Source: FEN-1350 sp964643355
GTDB taxonomy: Bacteria > Planctomycetota > Phycisphaerae > Sedimentisphaerales > Anaerohalosphaeraceae
Length of the DNA stretch: 64,000 nt
NCBI GenBank assembly: GCA_964643355.1
Contig: CAZXPW010000005.1
Span: 1 to 64,000 of the forward strand
Direction of reading: 5' to 3'
This document shows, in pieces, positions 35,705 through 44,502 of the stretch. The notes beneath the pieces were generated by a model. That model saw only the letters and a list, made by a program, of their open reading frames with translations, did no database searches and was not told where the DNA came from. The position numbers were made by a program, and so were the translations under genes. Each line of letters opens with the position of its first letter. Positions within the stretch are counted from its first letter, which is position 1.

Positions 35705-35709
35705 GAATA

Positions 35710-35884
35710 CTGACAATTGAATATCGATAGTTCACTGAACTTGAAGCGTCTTACACTAAACCGCCAAATTTCTGCCAGAAGACGCGCGAGGTTGGTGCCC
35801 CTGATCGGGGCATCGCCGGCGTGTGTTTCTGGCGGGCCTTGGCGGGCCTAGTGTGAGCACATTGTAGGCGGTGCTCCTTTTTTT
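35710..35884 (+). ncRNA. Structured RNA element, copy 1 (riboswitch- or sRNA-like)
   Basis: About 175 nt, homologous to 63745-63918. Helices: P1 CTTACACTA 35750-35758 with TAGTGTGAG 35849-35857 (9 bp); P2 CCGCCAA 35761-35767 with TTGGCGG 35839-35845; P3 CCAGAA 35775-35780 with TTCTGG 35827-35832; P4 TGCCCC 35796-35801 with GGGGCA 35807-35812. P1, P3 and the loops differ between copies, yet pairing is kept; the linker GGGCCTTGGCGGGCC and the AACTTGAAG entry are invariant. A terminator hairpin, GAGCAC/GTGCTC (35855-35876) plus T7, overlaps the P1 3' strand. It precedes the caspase-like gene at 36039. Matches no class I know. Confidence 0.72.
35855..35884 (+). terminator. Intrinsic terminator/attenuator of RNA copy 1
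   Basis: GAGCAC (35855-35860) pairs with GTGCTC (35871-35876), followed by C and seven T (35878-35884). Its 5' strand shares GAG with the outer end of helix P1, so the two cannot form fully together. Confidence 0.6.
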
Positions 35885-36038
35885 CCGGCCGGGAGGGGCA
35901 CAAGAACGAAAGGAGAATCGGCCGGACGGTTCGGGGGGAAACAAAGGAGTACCGGTTATGGAGCGGAAAGCAGGTGTAAGAAGGAAGAAGGGATTTTGGG
36001 GCTATAAGGTGGATTATTTTGAGGGGGAGGACACTCGA

Positions 36039-39000
36039 ATGGTTTCCAGGGTGTTTGGATTTCTCATTTTCACGGTAACCGGTTTGTCGTGTTTGGCATT
36101 TGCGGGAACGATTTCGTTGTCCACCGATATTTCCTTGCCCGCCCCGAATCCCGCACCCGATCAAGATATCACGGTATGGGTTGTTTCCAATGCTCCGCTG
36201 TTGGCAATGAATTTGACGATTCGGGTGGACGGCGACGCCGTGATTACGGATATCATGGATCAAACGGACGGCGGCCAGTACGGGTGGAACACCAGTTATC
36301 CGCCGTTGGCGTGGGTAAATCCGGATAATTCGGTCATGTTTTCCTGTGTCCAATGGAATACCAACACGAAAACCACCGTGGGATATTTCAAGTTTCGCCG
36401 GATTTCCGGAGTCGTTACGGTCCGGATTGATCCTGAATCGGCGTTAGCGTTTAACTGGACGACAGAAACCTTTTCGTTCGCACCTCAACCGTTGGTATTC
36501 GGTTCGCTTCCCCTCGTCGAAGTCAACGGCGACATTACGACCAATCAGGTCTGGACGGCGGATCATGCGTACTCTGTAACCGGATTTACGCAAGTTCATG
36601 CCCTGCTGGTCATTGAGCCGGGAACGCGAATCGCAATGGGATACAACGCGGCCTTGATCGTTAATAATGGCGGAACGGTTATCGCTAAAGGGTTGCCGGA
36701 TAAGCCCATCGTCTTTACGCCGTACACGATGCACTATTACTATCCGGCGGATGTGGGGTATTATTGGACTTTTTACCAACAATACGGCCCGCGTTATCTG
36801 ACGGCCCTGTATTTCGAAACCACCGCTTCAACCGCCTGTACCGTTCAGTATTGCTTCATCGAAGGGGCTGAGGCCGGACTTGTCGTCGAAGATGTTCGAT
36901 TCTCAACCCCCATCGAAAACAACTGGATTTTTGCGAATTATTGGGGCGTGTACGGTGGCGGCCCCCATTACCCGGACATCCGCAACAACTTGTTTTTCTT
37001 CAATGACGAGGCGGATATGGAAATCTGGATGGTCTGCGACCCCAACGATCCCGCCGGGGAAAATCTGTCCTTTTCGATTGAAAACAACACCTGCGACACC
37101 TATCATTACGCGGGGATTAAGATTCACGGGGCTTCAGACCCGAATCAATCCCCCCTTTTGCATATTCGCAATAACATCCTGTCGGGATGCTACGCATACG
37201 GACTGGCTTTGGTTAATGGAGAGATTCGTGCCGAGATTTCAAACAACGGCTATTACGCCAACGCCAATGACAAGAATTGGAATTTCGAGGAAACCAGCCC
37301 CGTCTATGAAACCGCCTATCCATTTTTGCCGGTTTTCGATTATTTTTCCTATTTTGAAAATGGTCCGCAATGCCATCACTATCTCAATCCCGATAGTCGC
37401 TTTGTCGATGCCGGGACCGAGTATATCGAACGAACGCGACTGGTGGGGACCAGAACCGGCATGAATCCTATTCCTGACAAGGATATCCTTGATTTAGGGT
37501 TTCACGCCTTCGACTGGACCTTTACGGGGTCCGAGGAAGTTGTCGAGGGCGATCTTGACGATTTGGCAACAATGGCAAGGTACTGGCTGGCGTGGTCCCC
37601 GTATGAACCCAACAGCCCCGGTTATATCGACCCGAATACCGTCGATCCAAACGACATCACTTTTGGCGGCGACTGGAACAAAGACAAACATGTCGATCTA
37701 AAGGATTTCGCCCTGCTTTCGGGCGTTTGGCAAACCAGTTTTACCTTGCCCAATCTGGTCCCGGTCATCGAAGGCGATCCAGATGAGGGGTATGTCACGC
37801 TATCCGCCAGCGGTTACACTTCCGATACGCGAACCATTTTTGCATACCTCAACGGCCAGTATCTTGGAAGGGTATATGAAGAGGGAATCGTTATGCCTCA
37901 ATGGGCTGATCTTACCGAGTCCAGTCCCATGTCAAAGATAAAATTTGTCGCGGTTAATTACAAAGGGAATTTTTATTACTCTCCACAAACAGAAATTGCA
38001 TACACTTCGCCCTTAAGTTATTGCATTTTGCCGCAAACCTATGAGCCCAACGAGCCAATCCCCTTTGCGGCATACAATACCGGAGCGGGCAATGCCACCG
38101 TAGCGGTTTATGGGGATGAAAATCAAACCCAACCCATTTGGTCCCAAACTTTTACAGGCAATACGATTTTCGGAACCATTCCCGCCGAAATCCTCACGGG
38201 TCGCCTCAAAATAGACTGTGTTCGTTTTGTCCCTGAAGGCGGAGCCGAAATTACCAAACTCACATCCTTCCGTAGTCCCGGCATTGACCTCAATATTGTT
38301 GATCCTATAATTCAGGCGTTGCTGCTCTTTCCCGATCCGGCTTTGCAATATTTAGATAGCAGCAAAAAACTTGTCGATATCGCCCTTTTTGATCGCAATA
38401 TTCCGCGACTTTGGATTACGGGGAAAGACTGCACTTACAAAACCGTTTCCCGCTGGATTCGAGAGGGCAATATTCACTACATTTATTTCGGCGGACATGG
38501 TTTGTATTTTAATCAAACTTTTTCCATGTCTGGCACAAGAAAGGTTCTCCGCACGCAAACCATTTTCTATGACGGACCCGTCTATTCCTGCAAACGATCC
38601 GATTTTGTCGTCGCTCCCTCTTGGTGCGAAGCGTTGGAGCCAAGCGTAGAAATCAACGGGAAAACATGGCGGTCGATGGACCCCCACGGAATTCGGATTT
38701 TCTGGAACGAAGGGTGTCACGGGGGGCGTTTGTATATCGACGAAACCGGCCATCTGGCGGAAAGCGAGCCGGGATTTAAGGGGCTTGCGTTGGCCGATCA
38801 ATCGGATATGTCGATTGCCCTGATGATGCACGCCTCGTATCCCACTTGTTATTTTGGGTGGATACCCCAAGTCCCCACTGGAAGAAAAAAGATAGCGTAT
38901 TCCCCGGAAATGGCGTCCTACGGAGAATTTAGCGAAAATGTTTGGTGTTCTTTGTCGTTGCCCGGAAACAGCATGGCCGACGCCTTAGATACCGCCATCC

Positions 39001-39098
39001 GTTTTACTTGTTCGACAAAATCGACATCGGCTATTTGTAATTTCAGGATACAAGGGTCGGATCATGCCAATCTTCGACTGACTCGTTTGGATCATTAA
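36039..39098 (+). CDS. Secreted beta-helix protein with dockerin-like repeats and C-terminal caspase-like domain
   Basis: 1019 residues from the ATG at 36039, which follows GGGGGAGG and starts a signal peptide (MVSRVFGFLIFTVTGLSCLAFAG). A start at 35959 (AAAGGAG) would add 27 residues. Order: cohesin/adhesin-like beta-sandwich (~25-145), right-handed beta-helix with RNN/ENN repeats (~160-460), dockerin-like pair (~503-566; GDWNKDKHVDLKDFALL), beta domain (~570-745), and a C-terminal domain (~755-1019) with FGGHG (His820-Gly821) and NEGCHGG (Cys893), the clan CD dyad pattern. Probably an exported or cell-surface peptidase-like protein. Structured RNA upstream may control it; partial copies follow downstream. 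Confidence 0.78.
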   Translation: MVSRVFGFLIFTVTGLSCLAFAGTISLSTDISLPAPNPAPDQDITVWVVSNAPLLAMNLTIRVDGDAVITDIMDQTDGGQYGWNTSYPPLAWVNPDNSVMFSCVQWNTNTKTTVGYFKFRRISGVVTVRIDPESALAFNWTTETFSFAPQPLVFGSLPLVEVNGDITTNQVWTADHAYSVTGFTQVHALLVIEPGTRIAMGYNAALIVNNGGTVIAKGLPDKPIVFTPYTMHYYYPADVGYYWTFYQQYGPRYLTALYFETTASTACTVQYCFIEGAEAGLVVEDVRFSTPIENNWIFANYWGVYGGGPHYPDIRNNLFFFNDEADMEIWMVCDPNDPAGENLSFSIENNTCDTYHYAGIKIHGASDPNQSPLLHIRNNILSGCYAYGLALVNGEIRAEISNNGYYANANDKNWNFEETSPVYETAYPFLPVFDYFSYFENGPQCHHYLNPDSRFVDAGTEYIERTRLVGTRTGMNPIPDKDILDLGFHAFDWTFTGSEEVVEGDLDDLATMARYWLAWSPYEPNSPGYIDPNTVDPNDITFGGDWNKDKHVDLKDFALLSGVWQTSFTLPNLVPVIEGDPDEGYVTLSASGYTSDTRTIFAYLNGQYLGRVYEEGIVMPQWADLTESSPMSKIKFVAVNYKGNFYYSPQTEIAYTSPLSYCILPQTYEPNEPIPFAAYNTGAGNATVAVYGDENQTQPIWSQTFTGNTIFGTIPAEILTGRLKIDCVRFVPEGGAEITKLTSFRSPGIDLNIVDPIIQALLLFPDPALQYLDSSKKLVDIALFDRNIPRLWITGKDCTYKTVSRWIREGNIHYIYFGGHGLYFNQTFSMSGTRKVLRTQTIFYDGPVYSCKRSDFVVAPSWCEALEPSVEINGKTWRSMDPHGIRIFWNEGCHGGRLYIDETGHLAESEPGFKGLALADQSDMSIALMMHASYPTCYFGWIPQVPTGRKKIAYSPEMASYGEFSENVWCSLSLPGNSMADALDTAIRFTCSTKSTSAICNFRIQGSDHANLRLTRLDH

Positions 39099-39125
39099 AA
39101 TTCTTGCATTGAGAAAGGAGATAGT

Positions 39126-39593
39126 ATGCGAACTTTACGAGATGTAATTACCACGAATCCGCTGGTTGGGGCGATAGGATTCTTTGCTCTCTGGTTTTCA
39201 ATCGGAAACAACCATTTTCTTTGGAGAGGGCATTGGCACGGTATGCTTTTTGTATCGACTTTTCTTTTTAACGCCTTCGCGTTCTTGTTCGGTTATTCCC
39301 TGTTACGGCCCTTAAACACACTCAGCGTCTGGAAGGGATTGCTGTATCTTGTTACGGTAACGAGTGCAAACTGGTTTCTTGTTATGCTCCAACAGTGGAG
39401 ATGGAGCGCAAAGTGGACGATGGACCACGAGAGACTTTTTGCCGCCCTACCTTTTTTGGTGTTCATTCCCCTGACCCTTTGTTTTTTACGCTATTTGTTC
39501 GGCGTAGAAGATCGCCGGGTGGTCGCAGTTGGATTTTTGCTCGGTATCATTGAAACCGAGTCCATGTGGTCCTCGATTATCGTGTATCGCTAA
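39126..39593 (+). CDS. Small integral membrane protein
   Basis: 155 residues with four probable membrane helices (about 15-32, 42-62, 68-90 and 107-127) and one further hydrophobic C-terminal segment (VAVGFLLGII). AAAGGAG lies 6 nt before the ATG. Placed 27 nt after the caspase-like gene, so likely in its transcript. I recognise no family. It could be an anchor, exporter or immunity-type partner of the secreted protein, but nothing in the sequence proves this. Confidence 0.7.
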   Translation: MRTLRDVITTNPLVGAIGFFALWFSIGNNHFLWRGHWHGMLFVSTFLFNAFAFLFGYSLLRPLNTLSVWKGLLYLVTVTSANWFLVMLQQWRWSAKWTMDHERLFAALPFLVFIPLTLCFLRYLFGVEDRRVVAVGFLLGIIETESMWSSIIVYR

Positions 39594-39682
39594 AGCGGTT
39601 GATAATCGAGATCAAACAGAGGCCCCGGCCGCTGTCAAGGCGGTCGGGTGCTTTTTGGAAATCTCAATTTGGACAATAATGG

Positions 39683-40655
39683 TTGATTATCCATACCGGT
39701 ACGGGGAATACCACTGTGTCCATGTATGCGGACGGCGGACAATTGATCTGGCAGCAAAGTTTCATCGGCAATACCATTTCAGGATCCATCCCCGCCAGTC
39801 TCATAACAGAAAATCTGAATATTGAATCTGTCAATTTTGCCCGTGTAAATGAATTGCCGATCCAAAAACCAATTTATCCGGGGACTTCCAGCACAAAAGT
39901 CACTCCGGAAATACAGGCCTTGATTATTTCACCGGACCCGCTGCTTTTCAAGCTGGATATCGTCCGGACTTGGGTAGAAGAGGCGTTTGAAGCTCGGGGA
40001 ATCAAATACAAAGAACTTGTGCATAAAACAGCCATTTGGGATAATGTCGCTAAATTCGGACGGTATGGCAATATCAAATATGTGTACCTGATGGCCCACG
40101 GCTCATATTATCAGGAAAACACATTTCCGATAGTTTATAGAACAGGAACTCAACTTTTCGACGGAAGGATTGTATCCTGCAAACAATCAGACTTTGTCCA
40201 TGCTCCCGGATGGTGTGTACCGTTTAATGGAGAACAACGCATCAATACTTGGGCTTCCATGGGATTTGATAAACTTGAGTTTTTTTTATAATGCAAGTTG
40301 TTATGGAGGAAGATTGACTATTGACACCGCCGGACGACTTGTGCCGGGCGAACCCGGCAAAAAAGGACTGTTTTTGGACCCCGAATTCGCCTCGGACATG
40401 TTTTATGCTCTCAATTTGTATGACACTTCGAAAGCCCGATGCTATCACGGCTGGTTTGGAAAATCGGAAGCAGGTAACTCTGCGTACTCTGTTTGGGGAG
40501 GCACGGTGTGGCTTACATTGAAAGCAGGGGGGTTTCTTTTGCAGGCCTTGAATTTCGCCTTTCAGGACCTTGATTTGGGTCCCGACGCGGCAAACAATGT
40601 CCGATTAAAGGGCCAAGGGACAATAGAAGTGATCCGCTTAAACAATCAGAAATGA
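39683..40655 (+). pseudogene. C-terminal fragment of a caspase-like paralogue (frameshifted)
   Basis: This stretch matches the end of the 1019-residue protein from about residue 680 on: HTGTGNTTVSMYAD aligns with NTGAGNATVAVYGD, 'IKYVYLMAHGSYYQ' keeps the His-Gly motif, and 'YNASCYGGRLTID' keeps the Cys motif. A stop (TAA) stands directly before the homologous part, and there is no signal peptide. One T too many in a T8 run (about 40282-40289) shifts the frame; 7 T would restore it. Thus 39683-40291 and 40170-40655 are two halves of one former reading frame. It is followed at once by the third paralogue. Confidence 0.82.
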
Positions 40656-40673
40656 GAATTGAAAGGAGAATCC

Positions 40674-42557
40674 ATGAAACTGAATAAAATCATTTCCATT
40701 GGCGACCGGATCGGGAATCTCTGTTATGTCGCCATTGCATTTCTGATACTTGTCGCTACGACGCTGGCGTTCGGATCAATCCCGGTGATGAAAATTGATT
40801 CCGACATCACAACGAGTCAGGTTTGGAATAACAAAACGGCGTACCATGTTACGACCGATATCGACATAAAAGCGTTGCTGGTCATTGAGCCAGGGACAAG
40901 GGTAATTATGGCCCAGAAGCGGCTTTGTTTGTCAATAATGGCGGGATATTGCTTGCCCGAGGAACGCCGGATAAACCCATCGTTTTCACGCCGGATTTTC
41001 TGTGGTATCAGCACCCCGATTCTGTCGGCTATTACTGGCAAATATTCGCGTCCGAAGGCCCTTGGTATTACTGCCCGATTTCCGTTCAATCTACGGCTTC
41101 GATCGCCACAACGATACGGTATTGTATAATCGAAGGGGCCATTGTCGGAATCATGATTGAGGATATCAGGCTCGAAAATCCGATTGAAAATAATACTGTG
41201 TGCGGTAATGTTCGTGGAATCGTCGAAACAGGATCCCGGTTGACCAACATTCACAACAACCTGTGTTTTTACAACCAAGCATCCGGTATCGAGATTTATT
41301 TGGAGAATCGCCGAAACGATCGCGACAGAGACATTTATTTCGACGCGGACATCACGAACAATACGTGCGATTCTTCTCAATACAACGGGATTGCGATTCA
41401 CGGGGTAAACGATCCAAACAAGAGCCCCGTTGTCCGCCTGAGGAACAATATTGTTTCCAATAATAGTCAATACGGCCTATACTTGGTTGATGGGTTGATC
41501 TTGGAGGCGTCGCATACGGGATACTATGGCAATGGAACAAACGGGAATCGTATTTTCGATAAAGAAAATTCCGTATTTGTCCGTGAAGGAGATCCCATTT
41601 TTGACTGTGACGAAAATGGAAAATTTGTCCGAATAAAAAAACCCGATTTTGTCCATGAAAGACATTCTACTTTTGTCTATGAAAAAGACGCCGTATATAT
41701 CTATGAAGAGAATCCTGTAATTGCCAATCAGAACCCTTTTGCTTCGGGCATTACCTCAAATGGGTTTCCCAACGGTTCGCTCTGCCGCCATTATCTTGTG
41801 CCGGATTGCCCCTTTGTAAACGCCGGAGACGACTGGGCTGAACACACGCCATATCGAGGGATGTCAACAAATGCGGACGGTTCCCCGGATAAAGACAAAA
41901 TCGACTTGGGGTTTCACCGAATCGACTGGGAACGAATCGGTCCCGATCCTTCCTCCGCTCCGTTTCCAGACTTTACCCCGATCATCGAACCGCTGATCAG
42001 CCCGCACAATTCGGCTCAATGGGGCGTTGGTCTTGCCGTGAGGGGCTGTCCGCCCAAAACATCGGGAGTGTATGGGTATGTCGATGGCCGATGGGTCGGA
42101 TGGCTCCAGGATTGTTCTTGTATGGACGATTGTTGTCCGAAACACATGTATGCCGATATATCGGAATGGAGTCCGATACAAGATATAAAATTTATTATCA
42201 CTGACTCCGACGGCTATTATTACTTCTCCCCGCTGTTTGAAATTAGGAACAAATCTCCCTTGTCTTATTGTGTGTTTCCATCCCACTGCAACCTCGGCGA
42301 CCCCCTGCCATTTGGTGTCATCAACACCGGAACGGCCGATACCACGATTACCGTGGAGATTGAAAGAGAATGGGAGGGAGTTCAAGAGACAAACGCTCTG
42401 GTCGAATATCTATCGGGGCCGTTCCATAGCGGGCGAAATTCCCGCCCGTGTGCTCGCCGACTGTAAGTTCGAGGCGACCATCGTGATCTCCACGGACGGA
42501 ACAAAAGTGGAAATAAGGGTGTTCATCAATGACGAACTTGGCTCTGCACCCTATTGA
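40674..42557 (+). pseudogene. N-terminal copy of the beta-helix/caspase-like family, lacking the catalytic domain
   Basis: Starts properly (AAAGGAG, ATG 40674, signal peptide to about residue 35) and matches the 1019-residue protein through the beta-helix ('IRYCIIEGAIVGIMIEDIR', 'LRNNIVSNNSQYGLYLV') and the beta domain, but lacks the adhesin-like N-domain, the dockerin pair and the caspase-like end. A base is missing near 40916 (MAQ|AALFVNNGG), and a second shift lies near 42380, after which homology goes on (GEIPARVL, stop at 42555). An expanded segment rich in FVxE units (about 41560-41720) is new here. It complements the C-terminal fragment upstream, though both contain the region around 'NTGxxxTT'. 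Confidence 0.82.
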
Positions 42558-42598
42558 TTGACATGTTGAACTTCTCACCCCGGAACCGTGGAGTTACT

Positions 42599-42733
42599 AT
42601 GCCTGAACAACCTGTTCAACCCGGCAAGATCGGAAAGTTTCCGGACGGGAGATTGCGACCGGACGACGAAGGCGAATTGGTCGTCAAGATTAAGGTTCTG
42701 GCAAGCGGTCGAACCACAGGATTCAGGATATAG
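42599..42733 (+). CDS. 44-residue small protein
   Basis: ATG at 42599 after GGAG; the peptide has 'GKFPDGRLRPDDEGELVVKI', which resembles the first half of a small phage-/planctomycete-type conserved protein, then stops. It may be a truncated copy of such a gene. From 42734 to 43204 I see only intergenic DNA, with a short perfect hairpin, GCACAC/GTGTGC, at about 42851-42865. Confidence 0.35.
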   Translation: MPEQPVQPGKIGKFPDGRLRPDDEGELVVKIKVLASGRTTGFRI

Positions 42734-43204
42734 GGGTTAGGGTTTAGAGGGGGGTGAGATTGGAATCTGGATTCTCGCCTGCCAAGGTGCGTCAGGGACT
42801 TTTTCGGGAAAAGACACAACGGGTCTGAAGAGTCGGGTTCTTCTTATTGGGCACACGGCGTGTGCTCTTCCGGCCACGACAAAGCGTGGGCCTTCATCGG
42901 ACGCGATCCGTCTGGGCGCGGAAACATTGCGGGTTCCTCCCTCCAGAAATGCCAAGTCCGAAACTCGGAATCCGAAACAAAGTCGGAATAACCCATTCAC
43001 AACAAATCCGATTTGCGCGGTTGAGCGGTTGGCCCTGGCCAAGTTGGTTGTCCTGATTCACGGAGGCCGGCAGTATCCGATCGGTCAAGTCTTCGGGACG
43101 ATCGGGGCTACGGGGTAATCGTGATGCACAGAGAGCGAGCGGTCCATCGGGGAAAAAAGCGGATTTACGGGTGAAAATACGGACAGACGGGAAAACGGGG
43201 TCGT

Positions 43205-44254
43205 TTAGAGGTATTGGGAGAGAAAATCGAGGGTGTGGGCCCACATCTTGCGGGTGTAAGCGTGTTTGACGCCGGGATAGATGAGGCCTCGGAAACGGTC
43301 GGATTTGTCGTAGAGCTTGTACAGATCTTCCTGGAAGCGGTTAATGATGCGGACGCCGGCGGCGGGTGAGCCGGGGTCGCGGTCGCCGGTGAGGGTCATG
43401 TGGGGGCGCGGGGCGATCAGGCCGACGATGGATTCTGCGTCGATTCGGTCGGATAGCAGGTTGGGGACATAGTAATAGATGCCGTGGTTGTGCAGGCCGC
43501 CTTCGGCGAGGAGGTTCTGGTAACGGGTGAGGCAGGCGACGGAAACGGCGACCTTGATGCGGTCGTCGAGGGCGGAGAGCCACCAGGTGCGCGTTGCGCC
43601 CATGCTCATGCCCATGGCGGCGATGCGGGCGGGATCGACTTGGGGGTGGGAGGCAAGGTAGTTGAGGGCGAGCGCGTCGTCGCGGAGCATCATGCCCCAG
43701 AGGGTCTTACCCTGCCAGAGGAAGGTCTTGAAGAGCGAGTTTTCGGTGGCGGCGCCTTGTTCGGCGGGGCCGGCGGGGCCCTGAAAGCGGCGCTGGCCAA
43801 AGCAGTAGGCGTCGATGCACAGGACGACATATCCCTTTCGAACCAATTCTTCACCCGTGGCAAAAGGCAGGGTCTGGAAGGCGCGGATGAGGATTTCCTC
43901 TTTGCCTTGATGGTAGAGATCGCCGTGGTAGTGGTGGTAGAGGATGGCCGGGCCTGGGGCGGTGCCGTCGAGAGGGATGAGCAGGTAGCCGAAGACGGTG
44001 TCGCCAACGCCGTTGTCGAAGGAGAGACGCTGGAGGGTGTACCCGTCGCGTTTTTCCGTGGAGTCGATGGTTGGCTGTGGGGTAAAGAGCGGCGGCCAGT
44101 CGCCGAGACGACGACGGAGGGTCTGACGGAGCTTGGGCTTTCCGGACTCCCAATCGGCGGCAGAGGCAGGCAGGGGTGTTTGGAAGGCCGTCAGACCGCC
44201 TTTGAGAACGGAGCCGGGGGGAGGGACGATGGTGTCATTGGGCTTTGAATGCAT
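43205..44254 (-). CDS. Alpha/beta hydrolase (acetyl-xylan esterase/dienelactone hydrolase-like)
   Basis: 349 residues. The nucleophile elbow GMSMG contains Ser217, PRPHMTLTGDRDPGSPA carries the likely Asp, and GVKHAYTRKMW the His, so the triad is complete. The N-terminal ~90 residues wrap a beta structure typical of Abhydrolase_7-like planctomycete esterases; no signal peptide is evident. It would remove acyl groups from carbohydrate or other esters. The Shine-Dalgarno is weak. The opposite strand has a long open frame that is only a GC shadow. Confidence 0.82.
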   Translation of the reverse strand: MHSKPNDTIVPPPGSVLKGGLTAFQTPLPASAADWESGKPKLRQTLRRRLGDWPPLFTPQPTIDSTEKRDGYTLQRLSFDNGVGDTVFGYLLIPLDGTAPGPAILYHHYHGDLYHQGKEEILIRAFQTLPFATGEELVRKGYVVLCIDAYCFGQRRFQGPAGPAEQGAATENSLFKTFLWQGKTLWGMMLRDDALALNYLASHPQVDPARIAAMGMSMGATRTWWLSALDDRIKVAVSVACLTRYQNLLAEGGLHNHGIYYYVPNLLSDRIDAESIVGLIAPRPHMTLTGDRDPGSPAAGVRIINRFQEDLYKLYDKSDRFRGLIYPGVKHAYTRKMWAHTLDFLSQYL

Positions 44255-44412
44255 TGGAACAATCCAAGAAAGACATTCGAATCGTTATGCAAAAAAGGGG
44301 ACAGCTGCAACCGTCTCGTCCAAGGATGCGGACGAGGAGAGCATCCCGGTCCCTCTTTTGACAGGCGGTATCGTATCGGATCGAAGGGGAGAATGCAATA
44401 TCGGGAATGGGC

Positions 44413-44441
44413 TTGCCGTCCGACCGAAGGAGCGGTATAGT
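44413..44441 (+). promoter_or_regulatory. Predicted promoter of the Gfo/Idh/MocA gene
   Basis: TTGCCG at 44413-44418, 17-nt spacer, TATAGT at 44436-44441, 61 nt before the start at 44503. Confidence 0.45.
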
Positions 44442-44502
44442 GTTGGGGTTATCGCAGAATCTGAAACCGCGCCGCGAGGCGCCAATTTTTGGAGGTACGG
44501 CC

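Noticed and set aside
35710..35884. Assignment of the RNA to a known class (c-di-GMP, fluoride, ykkC, cobalamin, twister, 6S)
   Set aside because: None of the conserved words or helix layouts I know for these classes match; left as unassigned.
39683..40655. Two separate small genes (203 and 162 codons)
   Set aside because: Both align in series with the end of one paralogous protein, so they are halves of one frameshifted gene.
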